A stretch of DNA of 64,000 nucleotides from Candidatus Gastranaerophilales bacterium (lineage in GTDB: Bacteria; Cyanobacteriota; Vampirovibrionia; Gastranaerophilales; Gastranaerophilaceae). Under the pieces are notes generated by a model that saw only the letters and a list, made by a program, of their open reading frames with translations, had not been told where the DNA came from and ran no database searches. The stretch covers positions 1 through 64,000 of the forward strand of contig CANQAV010000006.1 in the NCBI GenBank assembly GCA_947589425.1, given 5' to 3'. Every line of letters begins with the position of its first letter. The stretch's first letter is position 1. The position numbers and the translations under genes were made by a program. Below, one piece after another: positions 8,915 through 17,292 of this stretch.

Positions 8915-9622
8915 TCAATAAAGATAAAAATTTGTTGAAAAATTAACGCTTCTGCTCAAAGTCCCGGATTGATTTCTTGTAAGTCCGGTATATACACCAA
9001 AATCAACCGCTTTTGATTTCAGGGGAGAAAAAGTTAAACCTATATCATGGTCTGAAGAATAATTTTGAACATTCATTTTGTTGTAAAAACTCAACGAAAG
9101 TTTATCTCCAAGGTAAATACTCGGCGTTACATAAAGCTTTCTTGATGAAGGAATTTGGTCATATCCTCTGTAATTTGTTTCAAGACCCGATTCAATGCTA
9201 AAAAAATTTATGGGAGAATATTGAACTCCCGCAAGGATTTTATAGTCATTACTGTTATATTTATTCCTTGTTTTTGAAGTATTTTGATAAAAACTCAAGC
9301 TATCCCCAATCGGAACAATTGTTTTTGTATCAATTTTCTTGAACGATTCTCTATAAGGACTGACAGTATTTTCTTCAATTATGCGAAGTTTAAAGGGCTC
9401 ATATTCCGAGGTAATTACATCTTCTTCATTAACAAAATCTATGGGAGTTTCAATTTGGTTATTTTCAGGCTCATCTTTGGTATTTTTTTCAATTTGAGCA
9501 CATTCAATCAAATAGTCAAAATATTCTTCCGAATATAGATAATCATTGCCTGAAGAAAAAACGGGCAGTGTAAAAACAAAAAGAAATATAAACAAAAATG
9601 ATAAAATTAAATATTTTTTCAT
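8915..9622 (-). CDS. Predicted outer-membrane beta-barrel-like protein
   Basis: A 235-residue exported protein. Residues 1-23 form a signal peptide (KK start, hydrophobic core LFIFLFVFTLPVF, then SSG). Residues 24-95 are acidic and probably disordered. From about 100 on, alternating polar/aromatic segments of 8-10 residues separated by turns suggest transmembrane beta strands, and the protein ends in an aromatic residue (NFSTNFYLY), as outer-membrane barrels usually do. Only about 8-10 strands fit, so it could be a small barrel or a periplasmic beta protein. Function unknown. A TATAAT lies 11 bases upstream of the ATG with no Shine-Dalgarno. Confidence 0.6.
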   Translation of the reverse strand: MKKYLILSFLFIFLFVFTLPVFSSGNDYLYSEEYFDYLIECAQIEKNTKDEPENNQIETPIDFVNEEDVITSEYEPFKLRIIEENTVSPYRESFKKIDTKTIVPIGDSLSFYQNTSKTRNKYNSNDYKILAGVQYSPINFFSIESGLETNYRGYDQIPSSRKLYVTPSIYLGDKLSLSFYNKMNVQNYSSDHDIGLTFSPLKSKAVDFGVYTGLTRNQSGTLSRSVNFSTNFYLY

Positions 9623-9677
9623 ATCGGACTAATATTATAAATTCAAAATTATTCAATTTCAATTTATTTTTATAAAA

Positions 9678-10703
9678 TCAAAAAATATATTTTTTATAAG
9701 CTCTTTTTATTTGATTAAATTTTTTAAGAGCACTGCCGTCCTCAATAACTTTAGTTGCAAGCTTTATTCCTTCCGAAAGAGAAGGAGTGCATTTTGAAAT
9801 GTATAAAGAAAGTGCGCTGTTTAATATAACGGTATTTTTTTGAGCAACTTTCGATTTATTTTTAAGGACATCAAGTATTATTTCGCAGCTTTCGTTGATA
9901 TTTTCACACATTATGTCTGATAAGGGCGATTGCTTAATACCAAGAACATCCGAAGAAAGCGTGTAAGAAAAAATCTTATTTCTCCAAGCTTCACAAATAT
10001 ATGTATCACCCTCGGGAGATACCAGCGGCATGGAATCATCATGACAAAAAGAAACAGTATTTTTATTGCCGAGCAAAAGCGCACATTCTGCATATCTTTG
10101 CGCATCCTCTTTTGAACAAACACCGATTGTTTGATTTGTCACGCCAAAAGGATTAATTAACTTAAGCGCATTGGGAATAATCGAATTTCGTTTATGTTTT
10201 TTTGCGGTTTCATAAACATTATCATAACCTCTTGAACAAGAGGGAATTTTTACATAGAAAAAATTAGTTTTTTTAAAATTTTTGTTAATTTCAGATGTCA
10301 AATTTATTTCATTTAACCCAAAATGATTAAGTGAATCAAAAGAACGGAGTTTTTTTAATTCATCATCAAATTTACATCTGAAAACCGACAATCCGCAGCA
10401 AGAAGAAATAATATCCACCACAAAAGAAATGTCAAAAAATTTGAAATTTTCGTCAAGAACAATATTTTCAATTGCACTCTTGCCGATTTTAAAAGGTGAA
10501 TTTATATCAACTCCTTCGGCAAGACAAAGAACTATACCCGAAAACTCTGCGGTTGTCGGACCTTTTTTATTTAATGCATCAAAAAATGATTTAATTTCGG
10601 ATTTGTTTCCGGAATTATTTTTAAAACTTTTAAATATTTGCTTCAGCTCAAAAGGCGTAATATCCAGTTTTGCATTCAATTTATCAATTATGAGATTATT
10701 CAT
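9678..10703 (-). CDS. Degenerate TrpD-like (anthranilate PRTase family) protein
   Basis: A 341-residue member of the anthranilate phosphoribosyltransferase/nucleoside phosphorylase fold by overall match. The N-terminal helical domain contains FFDALNKKGPTTAEFSGIVL; the mid-protein LINPFGVTNQTIGV aligns with the family's PLxNPA...Q.IGV; the end LSLYISKCTPSLSEGIKLA aligns with the family C-terminus. The catalytic core is missing: where TrpD has GTGGD (PRPP binding), the NxST loop, the KHGN segment and SGSAD, this protein reads FDISFVVDIISSCCGLSV and unrelated sequence. It is therefore probably not a working TrpD. No other trp gene is nearby. It could be a moonlighting or regulatory paralogue. 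Confidence 0.65.
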   Translation of the reverse strand: MNNLIIDKLNAKLDITPFELKQIFKSFKNNSGNKSEIKSFFDALNKKGPTTAEFSGIVLCLAEGVDINSPFKIGKSAIENIVLDENFKFFDISFVVDIISSCCGLSVFRCKFDDELKKLRSFDSLNHFGLNEINLTSEINKNFKKTNFFYVKIPSCSRGYDNVYETAKKHKRNSIIPNALKLINPFGVTNQTIGVCSKEDAQRYAECALLLGNKNTVSFCHDDSMPLVSPEGDTYICEAWRNKIFSYTLSSDVLGIKQSPLSDIMCENINESCEIILDVLKNKSKVAQKNTVILNSALSLYISKCTPSLSEGIKLATKVIEDGSALKKFNQIKRAYKKYIF

Positions 10704-10709
10704 ACGTAT

Positions 10710-10715
10710 AATATA
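10710..10715 (-). promoter_or_regulatory. Possible -10 box, leaderless start of the TrpD-like gene
   Basis: TATATT on the reverse strand ends 6 bases before the ATG, and no ribosome binding site lies between. An overlapping TATTAT is two bases closer. Confidence 0.35.
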
Positions 10716-10825
10716 TCACAATATTAATTTTTTTAACAAATATTTTTCTGATATTACTTGCAAATTAAATATGTTTATAGTTTGATAGAAACAGTCAGTA
10801 CTTAAATAAAAAGGAATTTAACAAA

Positions 10826-11197
10826 GTGGTTAAAATAAGACTTAAAAGACTTGGTTATAAAAAAAATCCCAGCTACAGAATAGTTGCTATAGACAGCCGT
10901 TCTAAAAGAGAAGGTGCACCTATAGAAGAACTCGGGTATTACAATCCCAAATCAAAAGAAATGAAATTAAATGTTCAAAGAGCAAAAGAAAGAATTGCTC
11001 AAGGAGCTCAAGCAAGCAAAACGGTTATGTATTTAATTTCTAATTCCAATGAAGACGGAACTCTTAACTACAAGAAATCCGAAACTAAAAAATTATCTAA
11101 AAAAGCTCAAGCTAAATTAGAACAAGAAAAAGAAGCGGCTAAAGCTGAAAATGCAGACGCTCAAGAAGCGGGCGAAACTGCTGAAGCTGAGGCATAG
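10826..11197 (+). CDS. rpsP: 30S ribosomal protein S16
   Basis: A 123-residue S16 that assembles the 5' domain of the small subunit. The core is KIRLKRLGYKKNPSYRIV, then PIEELGYYNP and the RAKERIAQGAQAS region. It starts with GTG, with AAGGA 10 bases upstream. S16 is normally 80-90 residues; here about 40 extra residues follow, rich in Lys, Ala and Glu (for example KKAQAKLEQEKEAAKAE), a likely charged helix or disordered tail. It is followed by a strong terminator; rimM/trmD, its usual neighbours, are absent. Confidence 0.97.
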   Translation: MVKIRLKRLGYKKNPSYRIVAIDSRSKREGAPIEELGYYNPKSKEMKLNVQRAKERIAQGAQASKTVMYLISNSNEDGTLNYKKSETKKLSKKAQAKLEQEKEAAKAENADAQEAGETAEAEA

Positions 11198-11212
11198 TTT
11201 AAGTTTAACATT

Positions 11213-11250
11213 AAAAGAGCCTCGCAATTTATATTCGAGGCTCTTTTTTT
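11213..11250 (+). terminator. Intrinsic terminator after rpsP
   Basis: A 12-base perfect stem (AAAAGAGCCTCG at 11213-11224, CGAGGCTCTTTT at 11236-11247) with an 11-base loop and an extended T-run. Confidence 0.93.
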
Positions 11251-11276
11251 ATAAAAATTAAAACAACGGAGGTATG

Positions 11277-12476
11277 ATGACACAGCCAATTGATATGATT
11301 AATATTGCTCCCGCAGACAGAATTTTAAACCTGCCTAAATACATCTTCGCACAACTTGCGGAATGGAAACAGGAAGCCATAAAAAACGGTATTGATGTTA
11401 TTGATATCTCAATCGGAAACCCCGACGGAGCAACTCCCGACCCTGTTGTTAAAGTTGCCCTTGAAGCGATACAAAACCCTCAAAACCACGGATATCCGAA
11501 CTTTAGAGGAAAACCGGAATTAAGAAAAGCTATTGCAGGTTGGATGAAAAGAAGATATTTTGTCGAAGTTGATGCGGAAACAGAAATTCAAACTTTAATC
11601 GGCGAAAAAGAAGGATTGGCAAACATTGCACTTGCATACACTAACCCCGGCGATATAAACATAATTCCCGACCCTTATTATCCCGTTTTGTGCAGAGGAA
11701 CGCTTATTGCGGGGGGCAAACCGTTTTTTGTAAATTTAAAAGAAGAAAACAGATTTCTGATTGATTTAAATGAAATTCCGAAAGAAATTGCACAGAGCGC
11801 AAAGATGTTTTTTATTAATTATCCCAATAACCCTTCGGGCGCAGTTGCTCCAAAAAGTTTCTTAGCTGATGTTGTTAATTTCTGCCGTGAAAATAATATT
11901 CTTCTTGTATCCGATTTGGCATACGGCGAAGTGTGTTTTTCAAATTACCGCCCGTATTCAATTTTCAACATAGACGGCGCAAAAGATATTGCAATCGAAT
12001 TTCATTCGTTTACCAAAACCTTTAACATGGCAGGCTGGAGATGCGGTTTTGCCGTCGGTAAAGAAGAATTTATTTCAAATCTCTATGCAATGAAATCCAA
12101 CATTGATTACGGAACATCTACCATAGTTCAAGATGCCTGTATTGCCGCTCTTACAATGGATGACAGGTACGTTAAAGACATAATGGATAAATATGACGGA
12201 CGTCGTGAAATTGTAGCAAAAGGCTTTACCGATCTTGGTTTCTATGCACCCAGAAGCGATGCCACAATGTATTTTTGGATAAAAATTCCTTCAAACTTTA
12301 AAAGCTCAATGGAATTTTGTAAATATGTTCTTGATAAAACAGGTGTTCTTCTGACTCCGGGAAGTGCATTCGGCGCAATGAGCGACGACCATTTCAGAGT
12401 ATCATTGGTACAGCCGATATTAAGACTTCAGGAAGTATTTAAAAGATTTAGAGAAGCGGGAATTAAATATCAATAG
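11277..12476 (+). CDS. dapL: Class I/II aminotransferase, probably LL-diaminopimelate aminotransferase
   Basis: A 399-residue PLP enzyme of fold type I. The PLP lysine lies in SFTKTFNMAGWRCG near residue 247. Other signatures are YPNFRGKPELRKAI, INYPNNPSGAV (Asn/Pro binding PLP and substrate) and SDLAYGEVCF (Asp/Tyr). The pattern, including IDYGTSTIVQDACIAAL and the C-terminal FRVSLVQP, resembles cyanobacterial/Firmicutes DapL, which converts tetrahydrodipicolinate to LL-DAP in lysine and murein synthesis. Aspartate or alanine aminotransferase activity cannot be excluded. Two ATGs are adjacent (11274, 11277); GGAGGT abuts the first, so I prefer the second. Confidence 0.85.
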   Translation: MTQPIDMINIAPADRILNLPKYIFAQLAEWKQEAIKNGIDVIDISIGNPDGATPDPVVKVALEAIQNPQNHGYPNFRGKPELRKAIAGWMKRRYFVEVDAETEIQTLIGEKEGLANIALAYTNPGDINIIPDPYYPVLCRGTLIAGGKPFFVNLKEENRFLIDLNEIPKEIAQSAKMFFINYPNNPSGAVAPKSFLADVVNFCRENNILLVSDLAYGEVCFSNYRPYSIFNIDGAKDIAIEFHSFTKTFNMAGWRCGFAVGKEEFISNLYAMKSNIDYGTSTIVQDACIAALTMDDRYVKDIMDKYDGRREIVAKGFTDLGFYAPRSDATMYFWIKIPSNFKSSMEFCKYVLDKTGVLLTPGSAFGAMSDDHFRVSLVQPILRLQEVFKRFREAGIKYQ

Positions 12477-12914
12477 TTATTTTAAATAACTTTCAAATTT
12501 TTTATCAATATCAAAATAATAGCCGCATCCGTCAAGGGTTTCAATACCTTGATAGATAAGTTCGTTTGAGGCATTGGGATATTTTCTGCAAAAAGAAGGG
12601 CGGAAGGGATAAATCAAACAATTATTATTCTTTGAAATAAACTTACATTGAAATGTTAAAGCGCCGTTTTGAAAATCTTTTTTGTTTTCTACAATTCCCG
12701 AAATTTTAAACCTTCTGTAATAAGGATGTTTCTTTTGCATTTTTAAGAAAACTTCTTTTGATTTTACATAGCCTTCTTCGGTTGAAAAAAGAATATTGCG
12801 GCAGCAAGCACCGCATCTTTTGCATTTTCCTTTAAGTATATATTTTGATGAAAAAAGTTTGGTTTTTAAATCAAAAATAATATCTTCAAAAAACATTTTT
12901 AAATCATTTAACAT
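12477..12914 (-). CDS. YkgJ-family cysteine cluster protein
   Basis: A 145-residue protein of the YkgJ/Fe-S-oxidoreductase-like cysteine cluster family. The cluster begins KCKRCGACC (about 30-38) and continues with CKFISKNNNCLIYPFRPSFC, giving the CxxCxxCC...C...CxxY(P)xRPxxC pattern, with a further Cys near the end (DGCGYY). It probably binds zinc or an iron-sulphur cluster; the substrate is unknown. Its start directly follows the stop of the upstream secreted-protein gene (13340-12915), so the two are co-transcribed. It ends base-to-base against the convergent dapL stop. Confidence 0.85.
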   Translation of the reverse strand: MLNDLKMFFEDIIFDLKTKLFSSKYILKGKCKRCGACCRNILFSTEEGYVKSKEVFLKMQKKHPYYRRFKISGIVENKKDFQNGALTFQCKFISKNNNCLIYPFRPSFCRKYPNASNELIYQGIETLDGCGYYFDIDKKFESYLK

Positions 12915-13340
12915 TTATTCGTCCGCCACGATAAAAGCACCTATTGCAAGCCACTGATGCAGATTTTCAATATCAAAAACCTGAATAAAGTATTTTCCCG
13001 GTTGAGAAATAACAAAATAATCAACATACATATTTTTATTATCCACCCTTTTTGTGATGTTTCTTATTCTGCTAAAACCGCCCATGTGAGCCTTATCATC
13101 CTGTTTTACAATTTGATATTTAATATAATCCGACTTAAAACCTTCTTTTGTATAAATCAAAAAATAAATTCTTGAATTAACGGGAAAAACTGATTGATTT
13201 TCAAGTTTTTCATCAACCGCAGTTTCCGTTCTTGGATCATGATTAGATAATATTAAGACGGGATTCTCTTTTTTCTTCCACGCAAAAGAAGGGCTTACGA
13301 CTAAAATATAAAGAAAAAGTACAATTATTATCTTTTTCAT
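12915..13340 (-). CDS. Exported protein of unknown function
   Basis: A 141-residue protein with a clear signal peptide (MKKIIIVLFLYILVVSPSFA, cleavage after SFA). The mature part is beta-rich (RIYFLIYTKEGF, NMYVDYFVISQPGKYFIQVF), suggesting a small periplasmic beta-sandwich; I recognise no family. It overlaps the 3' end of the upstream TPR gene by 4 bases and is directly followed by the YkgJ gene, making a three-gene operon: TPR, secreted protein, cysteine-cluster protein. Confidence 0.7.
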   Translation of the reverse strand: MKKIIIVLFLYILVVSPSFAWKKKENPVLILSNHDPRTETAVDEKLENQSVFPVNSRIYFLIYTKEGFKSDYIKYQIVKQDDKAHMGGFSRIRNITKRVDNKNMYVDYFVISQPGKYFIQVFDIENLHQWLAIGAFIVADE

Positions 13341-15154
13341 TTAACTACTTCATCATATAACTTTTTAACTCTTGATTGGACTTTTGATTTAAGGCTTTCA
13401 TCATTTGTTAACTCAATAAATTTTTCATAAGCAAAAATTGCATTTTGTTTATTATCATTTTTTTCCCAAATCATCCCTTCAAGCTGATAATAATCAGCTT
13501 GAGAAGAATTTATTGAATTGGCTTTTTGGATGTCTGATAAAGCGCTGTCATATTTTTCAAGTCCAAACTCGATTAAAGCTTTGTTATAATAAAGTTTATC
13601 GTCGTCTTTAGAATTTTCAATCGCTTTATCAATAACTGCATTAGCAGTCTCATAATCCTTCAATTCATATAAAACCTGGGCATATCTTGAAAGCGGGTCA
13701 GAATTTGTATTATCGAGCTCAATTGCTTTTTCATAATAATTTTTTGCATAAACATTCATACCCAAAGCCAAAGAAGTATCTGCAAGTCCCAAATATACTC
13801 TGTAATCATCTTCTGTTTCATCCAGCAGCTTTTCATAAATTGCGCGAGCTTTCTTATTATCCCCTTGAGATTGTAAATTTTGTGCCATTTTAATTTTATT
13901 TTCAATTAAATCGTTCTTTATGTCAGAAGAATAAATATTATAATCCGAAAGAGTTTTTTTATCGGTTTTTTGAAGTTGTGTCAGCAGTATTTGAGCTTGC
14001 GAATAATCGCCGAGAGCTGTTTTTACAACAGCTTTGTTGTATAGCGCAAGCGGATTTGTCTTATCATAATTAAGAACATCATCATAGTATTTAAGCGCTT
14101 CTTCAAATTGAGAATTATTTTGATAAAGCATTCCGAGTTGAAGCAATAACGACTTATCATTCGGATTAATTTTTCTTGCGTCTTCAAGTGTCTTAATTGC
14201 ATCATCAAAATTACCCTTAGCACTTTGAAGTTCGGATAATTTAATATAGGCGCTGCTATACTCGGGATAAGCTTGAATAAATGTTTTATACTGCTCAATC
14301 GCTTCATCTTTTTTGTTTTTTAAAGAAAGAAGATTTGCATAGTCAAATCTTATTGAATTAAGTTCATTGTCTAAATTTAGTGCTTGTTCAAACGATTTTA
14401 AAGCTAAATCGTCTTTATCTTGTTTCATCTGTACAATTGCAAGGTTTGCATAACTCATTGCATCATTTTTATTTACCCCGACAGCGCTTGTAAAAGCAAT
14501 CTCTGCTTTTGGGTAATCACCTTTTCTTAACAGCGCCAATCCGTAATTTGAATAATCACGAAATTCGCTCGGGTTATTTCTTAAAGCAAGGGCAAAATAT
14601 TCAATTGATTTATCATAGTCTTTTTCATCAAGATATATGTTAGCAATTGCACATTGACCTTCAAGGTCATTAGGGTATGCTTCAAGAAATTTTTGATAAG
14701 AATCAATTGCGCTCTTATAGTCGCCCAATAAGCTTTGGGCATTAGCAATATTTATATAGTTATATTTATAATCCGGCATAAGGCTCTGTGCTTTTTCAAA
14801 AGAAATAAGAGCGTTTTTATAATCATAAGTATTCATAAACAAATTTGCCATACTAAGATATAAAAAGCCGTCATTGGGTCTTAGAGATATTGCTTTATTA
14901 TAGCTTGAAATAGCCTCGGGATACATATTTAAATTAGTATATAAACCTGCTGCTTTAATATTTAACACGGCGTCTTCAGGAGAATATTGGAGTGCTTTTT
15001 TAACATACTCAAGCGCTTGTTTGTAATTACCGTCCTGCTCCTGTAATATTGCGCTGTTATACAATTTGTTTGATTGAGCACTCATTTTAGCTTCACAATA
15101 TAGAAAATTAAAAGCCAAAAGTGCACATAAACCATATAATAATTTTCTTCTCAT
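13337..15154 (-). CDS. Exported TPR-repeat protein
   Basis: About 605 residues made almost wholly of tetratricopeptide repeats of ~34 residues (for example GNYKQALEYVKKALQYSPED, GDYKSAIDSYQKFLEAYPND), at least 14 by eye. Each repeat shows the W/L-G-Y-A-F-A-P spacing. The ATG at 15154 gives MRRKLLYGLCALLAFNFLYC, a signal peptide; a Cys is present but the -3/-1 residues are a poor lipobox, so ordinary cleavage is as likely. An upstream TTG start at 15190 is less likely. It probably scaffolds envelope protein complexes. It is divergent from a second exported TPR protein. No Shine-Dalgarno; a TAATAT ends 5 bases before the ATG. Confidence 0.88.
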   Translation of the reverse strand: MRRKLLYGLCALLAFNFLYCEAKMSAQSNKLYNSAILQEQDGNYKQALEYVKKALQYSPEDAVLNIKAAGLYTNLNMYPEAISSYNKAISLRPNDGFLYLSMANLFMNTYDYKNALISFEKAQSLMPDYKYNYINIANAQSLLGDYKSAIDSYQKFLEAYPNDLEGQCAIANIYLDEKDYDKSIEYFALALRNNPSEFRDYSNYGLALLRKGDYPKAEIAFTSAVGVNKNDAMSYANLAIVQMKQDKDDLALKSFEQALNLDNELNSIRFDYANLLSLKNKKDEAIEQYKTFIQAYPEYSSAYIKLSELQSAKGNFDDAIKTLEDARKINPNDKSLLLQLGMLYQNNSQFEEALKYYDDVLNYDKTNPLALYNKAVVKTALGDYSQAQILLTQLQKTDKKTLSDYNIYSSDIKNDLIENKIKMAQNLQSQGDNKKARAIYEKLLDETEDDYRVYLGLADTSLALGMNVYAKNYYEKAIELDNTNSDPLSRYAQVLYELKDYETANAVIDKAIENSKDDDKLYYNKALIEFGLEKYDSALSDIQKANSINSSQADYYQLEGMIWEKNDNKQNAIFAYEKFIELTNDESLKSKVQSRVKKLYDEVVK

Positions 15155-15229
15155 ACAGAATATTATTAAACCGAACAAGATAAAATGCAACTATAAAATT
15201 TTTAACAATAGTCAAAGGGTTATTTTTTT

Positions 15230-15238
15230 TGATATAAT
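15230..15238 (+). promoter_or_regulatory. Extended -10 promoter for the 15278 TPR gene
   Basis: TG-A-TATAAT, identical to the element at 7819; predicted start near 15245, leader about 33 bases. Confidence 0.5.
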
Positions 15239-15277
15239 TTTATATTAGAATTAATTGCAAAGATATGAGGTAGAATT

Positions 15278-17284
15278 TTGCATTTTTTTAACAAAAAAAT
15301 ATTTCTGATTTTTATATTGGGGATGACAATGTTCAACTGTGCTCACGCATTTGAAAAACAAAATGAGGCAGATGACATTAGAAGGCAACTATACCAATAT
15401 CAGGACAAAAATTCTCCAAAACATATTAAAACAAAGCAAAAACTTATCAAGTTCATAGAACAAAATAAAATTGATTACTCTGCACACTCAAGGCTAAATG
15501 ATGTTTTAAGATTAATAAACGAACAAAAATATGACATTGCCGAATATGAACTCTTTGATTTATTGAGCACTAATACGGAGCCTGCGATTTGCTATGAACT
15601 TTTAGGGGATATAAGCTATAAAAGCGCACAAAACACCAAGGAAACGGCACAATTTTATAAAAACTCTCTCAACTATAACCCTTCAAACACAAGTGTTTTA
15701 TTTAAGCTTTCAAAACTTTATTTAAGCGAAAAAAAGAACATTCTCGGTTTGGAATATATTAAACAGGCAATCGAAAGCACTGATGATACGGAAATTCTCA
15801 CGGAAATCGAAAATATTTTAAAAAACAAATTCGTTCCCCAGAGCAGATTTGAAACAAACATCAGCCAAGAGGCGTTAGGCATGATATATATAAAAATGAA
15901 TAACAGTACATTGGCTTATGATGCATTTGTAAAAGCTATTCAATCAAACCCCGGTGATATTTATCTTAAATATTATTTATCCGATTTATTATTCTCAAAC
16001 GGTATGGATAAAGCGGCAATTGTGCTTTTTGATGTAATTTTAAAAGATAACCCAAAAGACAGCCAAATAAGAGCAAGCAAAGCAAAAGCGCTGTTTAATT
16101 TAGGGGACGAACAAAAAGCATATTATGAATATTTAACCCTGCTAAACTGCTATCCGGACTCAAAAGAAGCAAAATACGGAATATATAAAATTTATGAAAA
16201 TAAAATCTCTCCGAAAGAAATATTGGAAAAAATCAACCAAAACAACGCCGAACATAAAATAACCCCGGAAGAGCTTAATTCTTTCGCAAATTTCTTGGAA
16301 ACAATGGGCGACAATCAAGGTGCGCAAAATTTCAGACAAAATGCACAAAAAATAACGGATGAATTAAGCCAAAAAATATCAGCTCCAAAAGAAAATCAAG
16401 TTCAAAAGCAAATATCGCAACAAATCCAAAAACCTTTAAAACAAATTGAAAGCACCCCAAAAACCAAAGACACAAAAACACAAAACACAAAAAAGATATC
16501 AAAAAACACGAAAATAATACAAACTAAAAAACAGGCAAAGAAAGAACAACAAAAAACAGCAAAAGAACAACCGAAAATTACCCAAAAACAAATTGTTAAA
16601 ACAAATAATCCCGCAGAATATAACGAATATCAAAAACAGATTGCAAAATATAATGCAATGACTCCAAAGGATGCGCAAATATATAATGCTATCGCCAACA
16701 CCTATAAATCAATGGGCGACTATACAAATGCACTCAAAAATTATGAAGAGGCGATTAAACTTGACCCTGCAAATTCAGATTTAAGATATAATATGGGAGT
16801 TGCATATCTTGAGCTAAATTCTCCCTACAGCGCAAAAAAAGCACTTCAAAAAGCGGTAGATTTAAATAAAGATAATTCAAAAGCATACAATCTGCTGTCT
16901 TTTGTCAATCAAAAAATTATAACCGAAATAATCAACTCATCATACTCAAAATTTGAAAACAAAAACTACGTTGAAGCGTTTGAAATTTTAGATAACGCAA
17001 TTAAACAATATCCCGAAAATGCGCAGCTATATTATTACAGAGCGCTGGTTTCGGATGCGCTGGGAAGAAATTCGGCACAAATTTCGGATTTACAAAAAGC
17101 AATAAGTCTTGACCCGTCGTACTATATATCATATTATCAATTAGGCATTGCGTATGAAAAAATTAACGATGAAAGAAATGCGCTTATTTCTTATGAAAGA
17201 TTTCTCTCAATCGAGCCTGACGAAAAAGACTTAGTCGAAGAAGTTCAAAAAAAAGTTGTTTCATTTGGAAAAAAATATTATTAA
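15278..17284 (+). CDS. Exported TPR-repeat protein with K/Q/T-rich linker
   Basis: A 668-residue exported protein. It starts with TTG, supported by GAGGT six bases upstream. The signal peptide is MHFFNKKIFLIFILGMTMF..., cleaving around CAHA. Residues ~60-350 hold several TPR units (NNSTLAYDAFVKAIQSNPGD). About residues 355-450 are a low-complexity linker of Lys, Gln and Thr, probably disordered. Residues ~455-665 hold a second TPR block (GDYTNALKNYEEAIKLDPAN, SPYSAKKALQKAVDLNKDN). It lies divergent to the 605-residue TPR protein and 8 bases before kdsB, so it may share an operon with LPS synthesis. Confidence 0.87.
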   Translation: MHFFNKKIFLIFILGMTMFNCAHAFEKQNEADDIRRQLYQYQDKNSPKHIKTKQKLIKFIEQNKIDYSAHSRLNDVLRLINEQKYDIAEYELFDLLSTNTEPAICYELLGDISYKSAQNTKETAQFYKNSLNYNPSNTSVLFKLSKLYLSEKKNILGLEYIKQAIESTDDTEILTEIENILKNKFVPQSRFETNISQEALGMIYIKMNNSTLAYDAFVKAIQSNPGDIYLKYYLSDLLFSNGMDKAAIVLFDVILKDNPKDSQIRASKAKALFNLGDEQKAYYEYLTLLNCYPDSKEAKYGIYKIYENKISPKEILEKINQNNAEHKITPEELNSFANFLETMGDNQGAQNFRQNAQKITDELSQKISAPKENQVQKQISQQIQKPLKQIESTPKTKDTKTQNTKKISKNTKIIQTKKQAKKEQQKTAKEQPKITQKQIVKTNNPAEYNEYQKQIAKYNAMTPKDAQIYNAIANTYKSMGDYTNALKNYEEAIKLDPANSDLRYNMGVAYLELNSPYSAKKALQKAVDLNKDNSKAYNLLSFVNQKIITEIINSSYSKFENKNYVEAFEILDNAIKQYPENAQLYYYRALVSDALGRNSAQISDLQKAISLDPSYYISYYQLGIAYEKINDERNALISYERFLSIEPDEKDLVEEVQKKVVSFGKKYY

Positions 17285-17292
17285 GGAATTAT

